Shown: in pieces, positions 9,961 through 19,486 of the stretch
How the letters are laid out: each line of letters opens with the position of its first letter
Position numbering within the stretch: position 1 is the stretch's first letter
Origin: Litoribrevibacter albus
GTDB taxonomy: Bacteria > Pseudomonadota > Gammaproteobacteria > Pseudomonadales > Litoribrevibacteraceae
NCBI RefSeq assembly: GCF_030159995.1
Contig: NZ_BSNM01000003.1
Location: 496,001-560,000, forward strand
Direction of reading: 5' to 3'
Length of the DNA: 64,000 nucleotides
Program-made: the position numbers and the translations under genes
The notes under the pieces: generated by a model
Database searches by the model: none
What the model saw: the letters and a program-made list of their open reading frames with translations, nothing else
What the model was told of the DNA's origin: nothing

Positions 9961-10346
9961 TGTCTATTCCAGTGTTTTATCAATTAGGTGGTTATCGAGT
10001 CTTTCTTTATATGATTTTTTGGGTTCTTGCCAGGTTAGGTAGAGCTTACAGTCTCTTTGGTTTGAGCTGTTTCTGGCCTTCTTTCTTTTTGAGAAAGGAC
10101 CCTGAGCGCGTTTCCATTCGCTCGGTCAATCTTTTGAATTGACGTTTCAGTACCCTCGGTCCTGGCGACCTGTCTGCTGGATCACAGCGTTGACGAAGAG
10201 AAGTATACGGCTGAGCTAGGGGTGTTTGGTTGCAAATGTGCTATTAATTCAATAACAAATAGCAATTAATCACTAAAATTGTTATATAATATAGCTAATA
10301 ATTGTTTTGTGGTTCTTTTCTCTGAGATTTATGGGATGTTTTTGTT
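9961..10346. other. Divergent control region between leuA and the Lrp-type gene
   Basis: These 386 bases contain no convincing gene. Rightward, a TATAAT (10285-10290) lies inside an AT-rich imperfect palindrome made of AATTGTTA and TAATAATT, a plausible promoter and operator for the Lrp-type gene. Leftward, TATACT on the minus strand (10202-10207) is a possible -10 box for leuA, which would give a long leader of about 230 bases. No run of leucine codons typical of leu attenuation is seen in that leader. Confidence 0.45.
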
Positions 10347-10823
10347 GTGATTACGCTAGATCGTACTGATAAGCGCATATTGGAAGAGCTTCAGAAAGAT
10401 GGCTCGTTAAGTAATTTAGAGCTGGCAGAAAAGGTGGGCTTATCGCCGTCACCTTGTTCTCGGCGAGTGAAGCACCTAGAAGACACGGGCGTGATTGTTG
10501 GTAAAGCAGTTTTACTGAATGCGGAGACGCTAGGGCTAAATCTGACCGCGATTATTCAGGTCAGTATGGACAGACATACGCCAGATCGATTTGAGAACTT
10601 CGATCGAACGTTAGAAATGTGTTCGGAGGTCGTTTCGTGTTCTCTGATTACCGGCCAGGCAGCAGATTACTTGGTAGAAGTGGTAGTAACGGATATGGCT
10701 CAATATCAGGAGTTTCTGCTGAATAAACTAACGACGATTCCTGGCGTTACCGGAGTGCATTCCAGCTTTGTATTAAGAAAGGTCATTAATCGAACCTCTA
10801 TACCGCTCGATCACCTGAAGTAG
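10347..10823 (+). CDS. Lrp/AsnC-family transcriptional regulator
   Basis: A 158-residue DNA-binding protein. The N-terminal helix-turn-helix spans about residues 8-50 (LSNLELAEKVGLSPSPCSRR), and a RAM ligand-binding domain fills about 65-145. The GTG start at 10347 is chosen because the family begins with the LDRTDKRIL helix right after the start and no ATG lies upstream in frame. It faces away from leuA, so leucine-linked control of that gene is plausible but only inferred. Its stop is 3 bases from the end of the convergent tlyA gene. Confidence 0.93.
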   Translation: MITLDRTDKRILEELQKDGSLSNLELAEKVGLSPSPCSRRVKHLEDTGVIVGKAVLLNAETLGLNLTAIIQVSMDRHTPDRFENFDRTLEMCSEVVSCSLITGQAADYLVEVVVTDMAQYQEFLLNKLTTIPGVTGVHSSFVLRKVINRTSIPLDHLK

Positions 10824-10826
10824 TGG

Positions 10827-11588
10827 TTATTTTTTGGTTGCCCAAATCAAAAACTCGCGGTTTCCGTCGCCACCTTTGATGGGGCTTTCTATATAACTGT
10901 TTATGGTTAACCCAAGCGAATCACAGTATTGGTAAATGTTTTCTTCTACGTCTTTGTATAAAGCCGGGTCACGGACGATACCGCCTTTACCAATGCCTTC
11001 TTTTCCAACTTCAAATTGAGGTTTCACCAGAGAAACCATGTGGCCACCAGATTTCATTACCGGGGCTAGGGCAGGGAGGATCTTGGTTTGGGAAATGAAA
11101 GAAACGTCCATCACGACGATATCAAATCCTTCTCTGTTGGTGGTATGAGGCAGGACTAAGTCAGGATCTAATTCACGAGCATTAATGCCCTCATATAAGG
11201 TGACTCGGTCATCGTTGCGGAGTTGTTCTACCAGCTGATCGTGGCCGACTTCGACACCAACCACATGTTTGGCACCTGCTTGTAATAAGCAATCGGTGAA
11301 TCCGCCGGTGGAGCAACCAACATCCAAACCAATCATGCCGGTGACATCGATGTGATTGTCTTTGAGTGCGCCTTCCAGTTTTAATCCACCACGCGAAACG
11401 TACTTGTCTTCCTCATGCGCTTCGATTTCCAAAGGCTCTGAGCCTTCCAGTTTAAAGCTGGGTTTGGTGATGACCTTCCATTGACTACCGATTTGTACTC
11501 TTACTCGGCCTGAACCGATGAGTTTCTGGGCGTGAGTACGAGAATTAGCAAGGGATTGATCAACAAGGACAACATCAAGACGTTTCAT
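10827..11588 (-). CDS. tlyA: TlyA-family rRNA 2'-O-methyltransferase
   Basis: A 253-residue protein with an N-terminal S4 RNA-binding domain (about 1-62), the family marker YVSRGGLKLEGAL (63-75) and an FtsJ-like SAM-binding fold starting at GLDVGCSTGGFTD (87-99). VVMDVSFIS and LVKPQFEVGK carry the expected catalytic Asp and Lys of the K-D-K-E type. Homologues methylate ribosomal RNA and were historically called haemolysin A. It is a single gene, tail-to-tail with the Lrp-type regulator. Confidence 0.93.
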   Translation of the reverse strand: MKRLDVVLVDQSLANSRTHAQKLIGSGRVRVQIGSQWKVITKPSFKLEGSEPLEIEAHEEDKYVSRGGLKLEGALKDNHIDVTGMIGLDVGCSTGGFTDCLLQAGAKHVVGVEVGHDQLVEQLRNDDRVTLYEGINARELDPDLVLPHTTNREGFDIVVMDVSFISQTKILPALAPVMKSGGHMVSLVKPQFEVGKEGIGKGGIVRDPALYKDVEENIYQYCDSLGLTINSYIESPIKGGDGNREFLIWATKK

Positions 11589-11746
11589 AAAAGTAGCTTT
11601 AAGTTTGCGTGCTGTAGAAATTAATAAGTGATAACCACTAAATAGCCACTAATCCATAGCTGCTAATAAACAGCAGCTAGGAAAATGGTCTGGCCATTCT
11701 AACAGAATTCCTAAAAACCTTGCCCTAGAAACTTGAAATGAGGCGG

Positions 11747-11786
11747 CTGTCATCTTTCTGTCTTTTCTCTGACTTATTTCTGACAT
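11747..11786 (+). promoter_or_regulatory. Tandem Pho boxes (PhoB operator)
   Basis: Four 7-base direct repeats, CTGTCAT, CTGTCTT, CTGACTT and CTGACAT (starting at 11747, 11758, 11769 and 11780), occur at an exact 11-bp period. This is the layout of two adjacent PhoB boxes. A TAGAAA -10-like hexamer (11797-11802) is 10 bp after the last repeat, as in PhoB-activated promoters without a -35 box. It lies 75 bases before the lipoprotein gene at 11861. Confidence 0.85.
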
Positions 11787-11860
11787 CAAACAAGGGTAGA
11801 AATTAACCGCTTTTAGATTAGAACGAACCGGTTAAAAAGTATTGAATTCAGGAGATATGA

Positions 11861-14140
11861 ATGAAGTTCACCTCAAAAGGTTTTGGCAAAGTTAGTCCTA
11901 TGGTATTGGCGGTTGCTTTGGGTTCCGCCGTAATGGTTGGTTGCAGTGACAACGATGATGATTCTTCATCGTCACCAAGCGTTCAAACAGGTGCTTTTGT
12001 GGATTCGCCAGTTGAAGGAATCAATTATCGTACCGCAACACAATCCGGGGCGACTAATGCTGATGGTGAATTTAGTTACCTTCCTGGTGAGACGGTTACT
12101 TTCTCTATCGGTGATATTGAGCTTCCTACGGTAACCGCAAGTGCATTAATTACACCTCTTGATTTGACTGGTTCGGACAATCCATACGAAGAAGCTGCAA
12201 ATAATATTGCCCGACTGCTTCAGACCTTGGATGCCGATGGCAACGCATCAAACGGAATTACCATCAGTCAATCAAGCCATACCGCTGCAGTAAATGCTCA
12301 AATCACAGACTGGTCAGACACCGATGCGTTTGAAACGACAGTAGGCACTGTCTTTGCCGATGAAACCTTGGTGAGTGCGAATCAAGCGGCTCAGCATTTG
12401 GAAGATTCATTGCACACTCAAAAAGGTCATGCCTCTTTGAGTTTGATAGGCCGTTTTGCAGAAACGCAAGAACTGGATGAAGGCATGGCTGAAATTGTTG
12501 CCTTCCATAAAAACAGTGACAGTATTTTAGTCATTAATGCCAACGACAAAACGGTTGATATTCTCAATGCAGAAGAATTGAGCAGCACAGAACTCGCAGC
12601 TCCTCTAACAGCGTCAAACCTGACTCGTCGTTCTAAATTAGAGGTCGGAACCGATGTGGATGCCGATGAAAATCTGAATGGTTTTGTGTCTGGCGGTATT
12701 AACAGCGTTGCCGTGGTTAATAACCTGATGGCTGTAGCCGTTGAGCACGATAACAAACAGGCAAACGGTGTGATTGCTTTTTACAGCCTGAATGAAGAAG
12801 GTGTTGCAACCTACCTAAAATCTGTTGCGGCGGGGGCATTGCCAGATAATGTTCAAATATCTTCGGATGGTGCTTATGCGATTTCAGCCAACGAAGGTGA
12901 GCCATCGGGTGATTATCAAACTGACCCTGAAGGCACGATAACGGTTGTTTCTATTACCAACGGCGTGCCAGCGGATAACGGTACACAGTTGGATTTCAAA
13001 GCCTTTAATGAAGGTGGTGCTCGTGCTGATGAAATTGAAGGTGTTCGGATTTCCGGTTTGAATGCATCGGTTGCTCAAGACATTGAGCCTGAGTACGTGG
13101 CTATTTCTGATGACAACACCAAAGCGTTTGTTTCTCTTCAGGAAAATAACGCCATTGCCGTGATTGATTTGGAAAGCAAAACCATTGAACGTCTGTTCGG
13201 GCTTGGTTACAAAGATCACAGCGTAGCCGGGAATGGCTTGGATGCTTCCAACAAAGATGACTGTTCAGCGGCAGATGTTGAAGCCCAAGAGTGTGACGAA
13301 GTAAATGACGGGATCAATATTAAAACCTATGCAAACCTTCGCGGCTTGTACATGCCGGATAGCGTTGCATCGGTTGAAATTAATGGCGTGAACTATGTTG
13401 TCACTGCAAACGAAGGTGACTCGCGTGAGTACTTCTTCGACGTAGAGAATGAAGCTGAATGTACTGAAGCCAATGGCCTTGATTACGATGAAGATGACGG
13501 CTGCTTGTCCTGGGTTGATGAAATTCGAGTGAAGGACTTGGATGATTTGAATTTATCTTTGAATGAAGAGGTATTTACGGATGAAAGCATTGCTGACAGT
13601 AAGAACTTGGGCCGTTTGAAGGTTATTTCAACGGAAGGTGATACTGACGGAAATGGTTCACTTGAAACGCTTTATTCCTTCGGCACGCGTTCTTTCTCTA
13701 TCTTCAATGGTGATACCGGGGCATTGGTTTTCGACTCGGGTGATGACTTTGAACAGATCACTGCGCAAGCGTTAGGTACGGATGGTTTTAATTCTACCAA
13801 CGACGAAAATGCTTTTGATGATCGCTCCGATGACAAAGGTCCTGAACCAGAAGCATTGGCCGTGGGTAAAGTGGGTGAGAAAACCTATGCGTTCATTGGT
13901 CTTGAGCGTACTGGCGGTATCATGATGTATGAGATTACTGATCCTGCTAATCCGGAGTTCGTTCAGTACACTGTAAATCGTGATTACTCGGTAGATGTTG
14001 ACGCATCATTGGAAAACGCAGGCGATCTGGCTCCCGAAGGCTTCAAGTTTGTTTCTGCAGAAGACAGCCCTACAAACAACGCCTTGTTGATCGTGGGTAA
14101 TGAAGTTTCTGGATCAACCTCTGTGTATGAAGTGAAATAA
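11861..14140 (+). CDS. Choice-of-anchor I family lipoprotein (phytase/phosphatase-like propeller)
   Basis: A 759-residue exported lipoprotein. The signal peptide ends at a lipobox with Cys28 (AVMVGC), followed by a D/S-rich linker. Residues about 40-110 form a small beta domain (AFVDSPVEGI, YLPGETVTFSIGDIEL) common in marine surface lipoproteins. From about 200 onward comes the choice-of-anchor I/propeller-like region, with SGGINSVAV, ISANEGEPSGDY, YVVTANEGDSREY and GPEPEALAVG. The protein is very acidic, which suits calcium binding or a marine periplasm. The tandem Pho boxes upstream suggest a role in phosphorus acquisition; the exact reaction is not known. Confidence 0.88.
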   Translation: MKFTSKGFGKVSPMVLAVALGSAVMVGCSDNDDDSSSSPSVQTGAFVDSPVEGINYRTATQSGATNADGEFSYLPGETVTFSIGDIELPTVTASALITPLDLTGSDNPYEEAANNIARLLQTLDADGNASNGITISQSSHTAAVNAQITDWSDTDAFETTVGTVFADETLVSANQAAQHLEDSLHTQKGHASLSLIGRFAETQELDEGMAEIVAFHKNSDSILVINANDKTVDILNAEELSSTELAAPLTASNLTRRSKLEVGTDVDADENLNGFVSGGINSVAVVNNLMAVAVEHDNKQANGVIAFYSLNEEGVATYLKSVAAGALPDNVQISSDGAYAISANEGEPSGDYQTDPEGTITVVSITNGVPADNGTQLDFKAFNEGGARADEIEGVRISGLNASVAQDIEPEYVAISDDNTKAFVSLQENNAIAVIDLESKTIERLFGLGYKDHSVAGNGLDASNKDDCSAADVEAQECDEVNDGINIKTYANLRGLYMPDSVASVEINGVNYVVTANEGDSREYFFDVENEAECTEANGLDYDEDDGCLSWVDEIRVKDLDDLNLSLNEEVFTDESIADSKNLGRLKVISTEGDTDGNGSLETLYSFGTRSFSIFNGDTGALVFDSGDDFEQITAQALGTDGFNSTNDENAFDDRSDDKGPEPEALAVGKVGEKTYAFIGLERTGGIMMYEITDPANPEFVQYTVNRDYSVDVDASLENAGDLAPEGFKFVSAEDSPTNNALLIVGNEVSGSTSVYEVK

Positions 14141-14160
14141 CGTTTTTTCACTTTAATTCA

Positions 14161-14193
14161 AAAGCCCTGGCTCGAAAGAGTCGGGGCTTTTTT
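14161..14193 (+). terminator. Terminator after the Pho-controlled lipoprotein
   Basis: AAAGCCCTG (14161-14169) pairs, with one G-T pair, to CGGGGCTTT (14182-14190), followed by T residues. Confidence 0.8.
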
Positions 14194-14340
14194 GTTCCTG
14201 GTAGTACGTTCGTGTAAGCCAATTATTTATTGAGACTAGTATCGACTCTTGGAGAGATGTTAGGGTTTATTTTATTGAATCACCTCTGCATAGATTCTAT
14301 GCCCAATTATTGTGGCATGAAGCGTTATTTAAGGATAAAT

Positions 14341-15675
14341 ATGTTTCGAGTTCAGTGTTTACTACTTACGTTCTTCCTCAGTCTAAATTTAAATGCGTCT
14401 GATCTGTCAGCTTTCAAATCAGAGATGATGAAGCAGGTTGATATCTATAACGCCTATTCAACCCAACCAGAAATCGAGAAGTTATTTGTGGAAGGGAAGG
14501 CAAGTGTAGCGAATCAAAAGCTCAAAACACTTGTGCCAGACCACGAGAAAACAAAATACGATTATTTTGTCCTGGGTAACATGCTCTTTCAAAATGACTT
14601 TGAAGCTAGCTACAACTATATGCTTAAAGCAGAGCAGAGAGATCCAGATAATCCTCTAATTAGCTTTGAGAGAGCAATTCATGAGCATCGTCTTGGAAAC
14701 TACGCTAAGGCACTCGATTACTACCTGAGATACCAAAAAAGTGGAGCTTCTAAAGTAAACGTTATCCCTGATGCATACTTAACACATGTTTATTTAATGC
14801 TGGGGCAAGCTGACAAGGCTTTGGAATCATGGAAGGGAGTAAATTTTCGTCGAACTCACACTGCAGTAGAGAAGGCGATGTATACAATTTTTTCCAAAGT
14901 GAACCAAGAGTCAGATAGGCAGGAGTTGATCTCAAAGATTAGACTAGGTGAACCATTGAGACTGTGTGACCTGCATTCGTTGGATTCTAACTGGGAAATA
15001 GATTGGTGGAATCATACACCAAAGAAAAGCTACTTGGAGTACGACCAGAAGTTAGCAGAAAGTATTCTTGATCCTGCGTCAGCTTTATTCAAATACGTAC
15101 AACTATGTCAATCCGGTTCAAAAATATCTGATCAACAGTACGTGGATGAACTCAATAAATTAGGATTTTTTTCAGAATTGCCTGAATCTTCAGAATTGAT
15201 ATATGAATCTTTAAGACGTGCAATTTCCACCAAGCATACGACGCCAGATGCGTTTCTTAAAACGTTTGAAGATAAGCTAATCGCGTTTTCTGAAAAGTAC
15301 CCGTTGGATCGAAAGTATTTTGATGTATTAGCTTTCTTGTACTCGTCTTCAGGTAACAAAGAAAAGTTGAAGGCTATTGATCGACACGGTTGGAAAGTAT
15401 TAAAACTTGAAAAATATGCTCAAAGTTATCTTGCTAGTCTAGATCCGGGTTCAGACGAATATATGACTGCTCTAGATGAATCGTTAAGAGATTTCCCTTT
15501 TAGTATAGGATTGAATATTTATCGGTTATCAATTGAGAAGCAAAGAACCAGGGATGCCTTTATTCAGTTTGCAGCTGCACAGTTTGCAAATGTTAAGAAC
15601 AATTGGGCCGGCCCTTATCGTTTAAACGACTACATGACAAATTTGAAATATGAGCTTGAGAAGTTGGATAAGTAG
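14341..15675 (+). CDS. Exported protein with tetratricopeptide-like repeats
   Basis: A 444-residue protein. The ATG at 14341 is preferred because AAGGA lies 5 bases upstream and a clean signal peptide follows (MFRVQCLLLTFFLSLNLNA, cleavage before SDLS). An alternative ATG at 14317 would extend the same signal. Helical pairs resembling TPR units lie at about residues 75-180 (YFVLGNMLFQNDFEASYNYM, FERAIHEHRLGNYAKALDYY, AYLTHVYLMLGQADKALESW). The rest is helical and unrecognised. Codon use is more A/T-rich than in the neighbours. It is probably a periplasmic adaptor protein; no specific function can be given. Confidence 0.8.
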   Translation: MFRVQCLLLTFFLSLNLNASDLSAFKSEMMKQVDIYNAYSTQPEIEKLFVEGKASVANQKLKTLVPDHEKTKYDYFVLGNMLFQNDFEASYNYMLKAEQRDPDNPLISFERAIHEHRLGNYAKALDYYLRYQKSGASKVNVIPDAYLTHVYLMLGQADKALESWKGVNFRRTHTAVEKAMYTIFSKVNQESDRQELISKIRLGEPLRLCDLHSLDSNWEIDWWNHTPKKSYLEYDQKLAESILDPASALFKYVQLCQSGSKISDQQYVDELNKLGFFSELPESSELIYESLRRAISTKHTTPDAFLKTFEDKLIAFSEKYPLDRKYFDVLAFLYSSSGNKEKLKAIDRHGWKVLKLEKYAQSYLASLDPGSDEYMTALDESLRDFPFSIGLNIYRLSIEKQRTRDAFIQFAAAQFANVKNNWAGPYRLNDYMTNLKYELEKLDK

Positions 15676-15768
15676 CTTTCATAATTTTTATACTAGCTCA
15701 GTAGCGAAGAGTTCTTTGAGTTCAGAATCTATAGCTCAACAAATCGTTAACTAAGGAAGCATGTATCA

Positions 15769-16146
15769 ATGGAAATCAAGGGCGTTGTACAGGGGAGTTG
15801 CCATTGTGGCAGTGTTGTTTTTGACGTTGATTTGCCAAAGGGCTTTGAGGAATTAACTCGTTGTAATTGTTCTATGTGCGCACGTCGTGGTGCGGTCGTG
15901 ACATCTGTTCCTCTTTCATCTTTTACCTTAGTGAAAGGGCAAGATCATTTAACTTTGTATCAATTCAATACCAAAACAGCTGAGCACTATTTCTGCGATA
16001 CCTGTGGTATTTACACACACCACAAAAGGCGTTCAAACCCTAATCAGTATGCCGTGAATGTGGCGTGTTTGGACGGGGTTAATCCGTTTGAGTTGGGGCC
16101 TATTCCTACAACGGATGGCCAAAACCATTCTTGTGATCGTAAATAG
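15769..16146 (+). CDS. GFA/CENP-V family zinc protein
   Basis: A 125-residue cytoplasmic protein of the glutathione-dependent formaldehyde-activating fold. Zinc ligands are visible in order: CHC (about residues 11-13), CNCSMC (about 32-37) and CDTCG (about 76-80). Despite the family name, most members have no proven activity with formaldehyde. It is a single gene with its own terminator. Confidence 0.93.
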   Translation: MEIKGVVQGSCHCGSVVFDVDLPKGFEELTRCNCSMCARRGAVVTSVPLSSFTLVKGQDHLTLYQFNTKTAEHYFCDTCGIYTHHKRRSNPNQYAVNVACLDGVNPFELGPIPTTDGQNHSCDRK

Positions 16147-16173
16147 TTTTTTATCTGGTTTATAGTTTCAATG

Positions 16174-16194
16174 GCCCGTGTATACGGGCTTTTT
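16174..16194 (+). terminator. Terminator after the GFA gene
   Basis: GCCCGT (16174-16179) pairs with ACGGGC (16184-16189) around a 4-base loop, followed by five T. Confidence 0.85.
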
Positions 16195-16351
16195 GTTTGA
16201 GACTCAGAGGTAAGCAGGTATCGTTTTTTGTACCGCTTCTGATAGGGAATTTACCTGTCTCGAATAGTTTGTCCTTTGTTGTACTTAGCAAGTTTTGGCC
16301 GTATGAACTAATATCAAATTTAAATATAACTGGTGATTCAATGGTATTTTG

Positions 16352-17140
16352 ATGTCTCGACACGTCCTTTCTGTTATTACCTTGTTCTTCCTCGTCTTTT
16401 TTTCTTTCGCAAGTTCTGCGTCTCCTTCTACTGGTATCAAACGATCAACATTAAAAGTCGGGATCAGTGAAACAGATTACTACCCGTTTTATTTCGAAGA
16501 GGGCGGTAAAATAACCGGGGCTGCGGCCGAGATAGTTTCAGCCTTGGCTGAACAGTTAAGGTATGAGTTAACGTTCAAACGCTTTCCCTGGAAACGGGTA
16601 CAGCATAACTTGGCCTCAGGAAAAATTGATATGGTCATGCTGTATTTTAAAACGCCAGAACGTGCCAAGGATGTGTTTTATGTTGAGGTGCCTCACATCC
16701 ATGAATCCAGTTCATTAATTACCTTGAAGAGCCGAGACATTGCATTTAATGGCGATATTAATCAGCTGTCTTCCTATAAATTTGGCAATGTGAATGGCTA
16801 TTGGCACGGTGAGGCCTATTCCAATCACCCAACGCTCGTGAAGCGGGCGTTTAGCTCGACAACCGAACTGCTGACTGTGTTAAAACGAGGTGGTATTGAT
16901 ATCGCCGTGGGCAATAAACCTGTACTGACACAGCTTGCTAACACTATGGGGCTCAGTGATCAATTCAAGTTTCTGGAGCCGAAAATAGATTATGCGCCTG
17001 ATTACATTGCGTTTTCAAAAGCCTCTCCGAATGCTCCTAAGCTTGTTGAGGAGTTTTCAGACGCACTCAAAAAATTCCTAAAGTCGCCGGAATATAAACA
17101 AATACTTAAAAAATATGGGTTCGATCTTAAGGCGAAGTAA
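16352..17140 (+). CDS. Periplasmic solute-binding protein, family 3
   Basis: A 262-residue exported protein with a signal peptide (MSRHVLSVITLFFLVFFSFA) and the two-lobe fold of polar amino-acid binding proteins (DYYPFYFEEGGKITGAAAEI, then FKRFPWKRVQHNLASGKID). No ABC permease or ATPase is adjacent, so it may be a stand-alone sensor-type or orphan binding protein. The ATG at 16352 is used instead of the TTG one codon earlier. A related protein encoded by the pseudogene at 59277-60062 shares the YPWKRAL-type block and length. Confidence 0.9.
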   Translation: MSRHVLSVITLFFLVFFSFASSASPSTGIKRSTLKVGISETDYYPFYFEEGGKITGAAAEIVSALAEQLRYELTFKRFPWKRVQHNLASGKIDMVMLYFKTPERAKDVFYVEVPHIHESSSLITLKSRDIAFNGDINQLSSYKFGNVNGYWHGEAYSNHPTLVKRAFSSTTELLTVLKRGGIDIAVGNKPVLTQLANTMGLSDQFKFLEPKIDYAPDYIAFSKASPNAPKLVEEFSDALKKFLKSPEYKQILKKYGFDLKAK

Positions 17141-17255
17141 GGTAGACTTTCTTCTGAATTTTTCGGAACTCAATGATGGGTTTATTATCAAACGAATATT
17201 GTGTTTGCTTAAACCACGATGGTAAACCCTGAATTTTATAGCCTGAGAGTATTTG

Positions 17256-17708
17256 ATGTCCCTACGCTTGAAGATATGCATTGTGCTTTTTAGCTTGCTG
17301 GCTTTCGTCAGCCAAAGCTATGCGAATGCGTTGATGGGCGTATCCATGGCAAATCATTCAGTAGCACACCAAGGCATGGGCTTATCCTCCGTGACATCCG
17401 ACACCGATGTTTCCATGTCTGGCATGTCCGGTCATTGCCCGGATATGGGGATGGCTGAAATGTCACAAGCTAATTTGTCGGGTTCAGATGATTCCTCTGG
17501 TTCTCTGTCTGATAGTACATCCGACTCCAAAGACGATTGTTGTTCTGATGTCTGTCAGTGCGCTATAGGTGTTTGTTCCACACACTTGTTTGATAATCCT
17601 GTGTCGATCAAGTCGTTTGATCCATCGTCTCAACCCCTGTTTGTTGATCACCAGTATTCAATCGTTCGATTGGCTGCTTCTCTGTATCGTCCTCCTATTT
17701 CTGCTTAA
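17256..17708 (+). CDS. Small exported Cys/Met/His-rich protein of a copper locus
   Basis: A 150-residue protein with a signal peptide (MSLRLKICIVLFSLLAFVSQ, cleavage near SYA-NA). The middle is Met/His/Ser/Asp-rich (MSGMSGHCPDMGMAEMS) and is followed by a cysteine cluster DDCCSDVCQCAIGVC. This composition suggests binding of Cu(I)/Ag(I). It may belong to the CopL-like group of small copper-resistance proteins, but I am not certain. GAGAG lies 6 bases before the ATG. It leads the efflux genes and likely shares their transcript, with a gap of 105 bases. Confidence 0.8.
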   Translation: MSLRLKICIVLFSLLAFVSQSYANALMGVSMANHSVAHQGMGLSSVTSDTDVSMSGMSGHCPDMGMAEMSQANLSGSDDSSGSLSDSTSDSKDDCCSDVCQCAIGVCSTHLFDNPVSIKSFDPSSQPLFVDHQYSIVRLAASLYRPPISA

Positions 17709-17813
17709 ACACCCTTAGTGCGTCCAGCGTGGACGTTCTGTTGAGTATTCATGGCTTACTTTTAATGAGTAGCTTTGAGTGTCGGTATTTTGCAGTAATA
17801 AAGAACGATTATT

Positions 17814-19484
17814 ATGAAAATAATTTCTATAGTATTTTTTGTGGCTTTGGGCTCCGTAATTGGTGTTTTGGCTACCCCATATTTAGCACAACAGCCCGCA
17901 TTTTCTCCGTACTTGGCTGGCATGGCCACGGAATCAAGTTCAGACAGTAGTGAGCCGCAACCTCTGTATTGGGTTGCTCCGATGGACCCTAACTATCGTC
18001 GGGACAAACCGGGTAAATCTCCTATGGGCATGGATCTGATTCCGGTCTTTGACGAGCCGGATGAAGGCCAGACGGGTCCGGGAACCATTTCCATTTCACC
18101 TGAAGTCATGAATAACCTTGGTGTTCGTACTGGCACCGCTGAGATGCGTAAACTGGAAAGTCGCATCGAAACCGTGGGTTATGTTCAATACAACGAAGAT
18201 ACGTTAATTCATATTCACCCTCGCATCGAAGGCTGGGTTGAGAAGCTTTATGTGAGTGCCGAGGGCGACCCGGTAAGAAAGGGGCAAGCCTTATATGATA
18301 TTTATTCTCCTGAACTCATTAATGCTCAAGAAGAGTTTCTATTGGCTCTTAATCAAAAAAGCACACGCCTAGAGCGAGCAGCCATTCGTAAACTCAGATT
18401 GTTGTATGTGCCGGAGAAAAGCATTCAGCGTCTGCTCAAGACCCGTAAGGTAGCAGAGCATATTACCTTCTATGCGCCTCAATCTGGTGTGCTGGATAAT
18501 CTATCCATTCGGGAGGGTTTTTTCGTCAAGCCAGAAACGACCCTGATGTCGATTGGTGCATTAGACGAAGTGTGGGTAGAGGCTGAGGTCTTTGAAAAGC
18601 AGGCAGGTCTGGTGAAGCTGGGTGTTGAGGTCAATATGACCTTAGATTATTTCCCCGGCAAAGAGTGGCAAGGCAAGGTCGATTATATCTACCCGTCGTT
18701 GGATGAAATGACCAGAACCCTGAAGGTGCGTATTCGATTTGAAAATAAAGACCGACTGTTGAAGCCTAATATGTTCGCCAATGTCCAGATTAACGCCAGC
18801 GAAGATTCTGAATTGTTAATGATTCCTCGTGAAGCGGTTATTCGTACTGAGACTCAAAATCGTGTGGTACTGGCTTTGGGAGATGGCAAGTTTAAGTCGA
18901 TTGCGGTGACGTTAGGTCAGGCTGATCAATCCCATATTCAGGTGTTGGATGGCGTTGAAGAAGGGGAGCGCGTTGTTACCTCTGCTCAATTCCTACTGGA
19001 CTCAGAATCGTCAAAGAGTTCGGACTTCTTGCGAATGGAAGCGCGTGCTGAGGTAATGGGCGACTCTGACAATGAAGGTCCTCAGTCCGCTTGGGTGGAA
19101 GCAAAAATTGAAAGCATCGAGCAGATGGGCGACATGGCAATGGTCGGCGCGTCCCATCAACCCATTGATGAGTGGGGCTGGCCTGAAATGTATATGGACT
19201 TCCCGGTGGTTCCGGAGGTTGATCTGTCTTCGTTAGCTGTTGGCATGGTTCTTCACATTCAAATCACCAAGTACCCTGATCATCGTTTCGAAATCAGTGG
19301 CGTTCATATTCCTGATGGCGCAATGATGGAGGCAATGGGGCAAGATGACGCGATGAACAGCACGGATCATTCTGGCCATGACATGAGTAGCATTTCTGAC
19401 GATATGGATGCTGATATGAATGCTGATATGAAGAGCGACACGGCCAATGACATAGCTCACGACATGAAAGACGGAGCCAAGTAG
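17814..19484 (+). CDS. cusB: RND efflux periplasmic adaptor (CusB type) with C-terminal CusF-like domain
   Basis: A 556-residue adaptor linking an RND pump to the outer membrane. An N-terminal membrane anchor is followed by a heavy-metal-binding motif (YWVAPMDPNYRRDKPGKSPM, near residues 43-62). The barrel-sandwich and beta-barrel domains typical of CusB/CzcB follow. Near residues 420-500 comes a CusF-like copper chaperone domain with the ligand pattern H-x7-W-x2-M-x-M (HQPIDEWGWPEMYM). The tail is rich in Asp, His and Met. Such a CusB-CusF fusion occurs in SilB-like proteins. cusA starts 2 bases after the stop. The ribosome site at 17814 is weak. Confidence 0.93.
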   Translation: MKIISIVFFVALGSVIGVLATPYLAQQPAFSPYLAGMATESSSDSSEPQPLYWVAPMDPNYRRDKPGKSPMGMDLIPVFDEPDEGQTGPGTISISPEVMNNLGVRTGTAEMRKLESRIETVGYVQYNEDTLIHIHPRIEGWVEKLYVSAEGDPVRKGQALYDIYSPELINAQEEFLLALNQKSTRLERAAIRKLRLLYVPEKSIQRLLKTRKVAEHITFYAPQSGVLDNLSIREGFFVKPETTLMSIGALDEVWVEAEVFEKQAGLVKLGVEVNMTLDYFPGKEWQGKVDYIYPSLDEMTRTLKVRIRFENKDRLLKPNMFANVQINASEDSELLMIPREAVIRTETQNRVVLALGDGKFKSIAVTLGQADQSHIQVLDGVEEGERVVTSAQFLLDSESSKSSDFLRMEARAEVMGDSDNEGPQSAWVEAKIESIEQMGDMAMVGASHQPIDEWGWPEMYMDFPVVPEVDLSSLAVGMVLHIQITKYPDHRFEISGVHIPDGAMMEAMGQDDAMNSTDHSGHDMSSISDDMDADMNADMKSDTANDIAHDMKDGAK

Positions 19485-19486
19485 TT

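Noticed and set aside
10046-10117. 23-residue minus-strand frame before leuA as a leucine leader peptide
   Set aside because: It has only three scattered leucine codons and no clear terminator/antiterminator, so attenuation is not supported.
9924-10142. 72-codon plus-strand frame overlapping the leuA start
   Set aside because: It overlaps the leuA start in antisense and covers the control region; no ribosome site or family resemblance.
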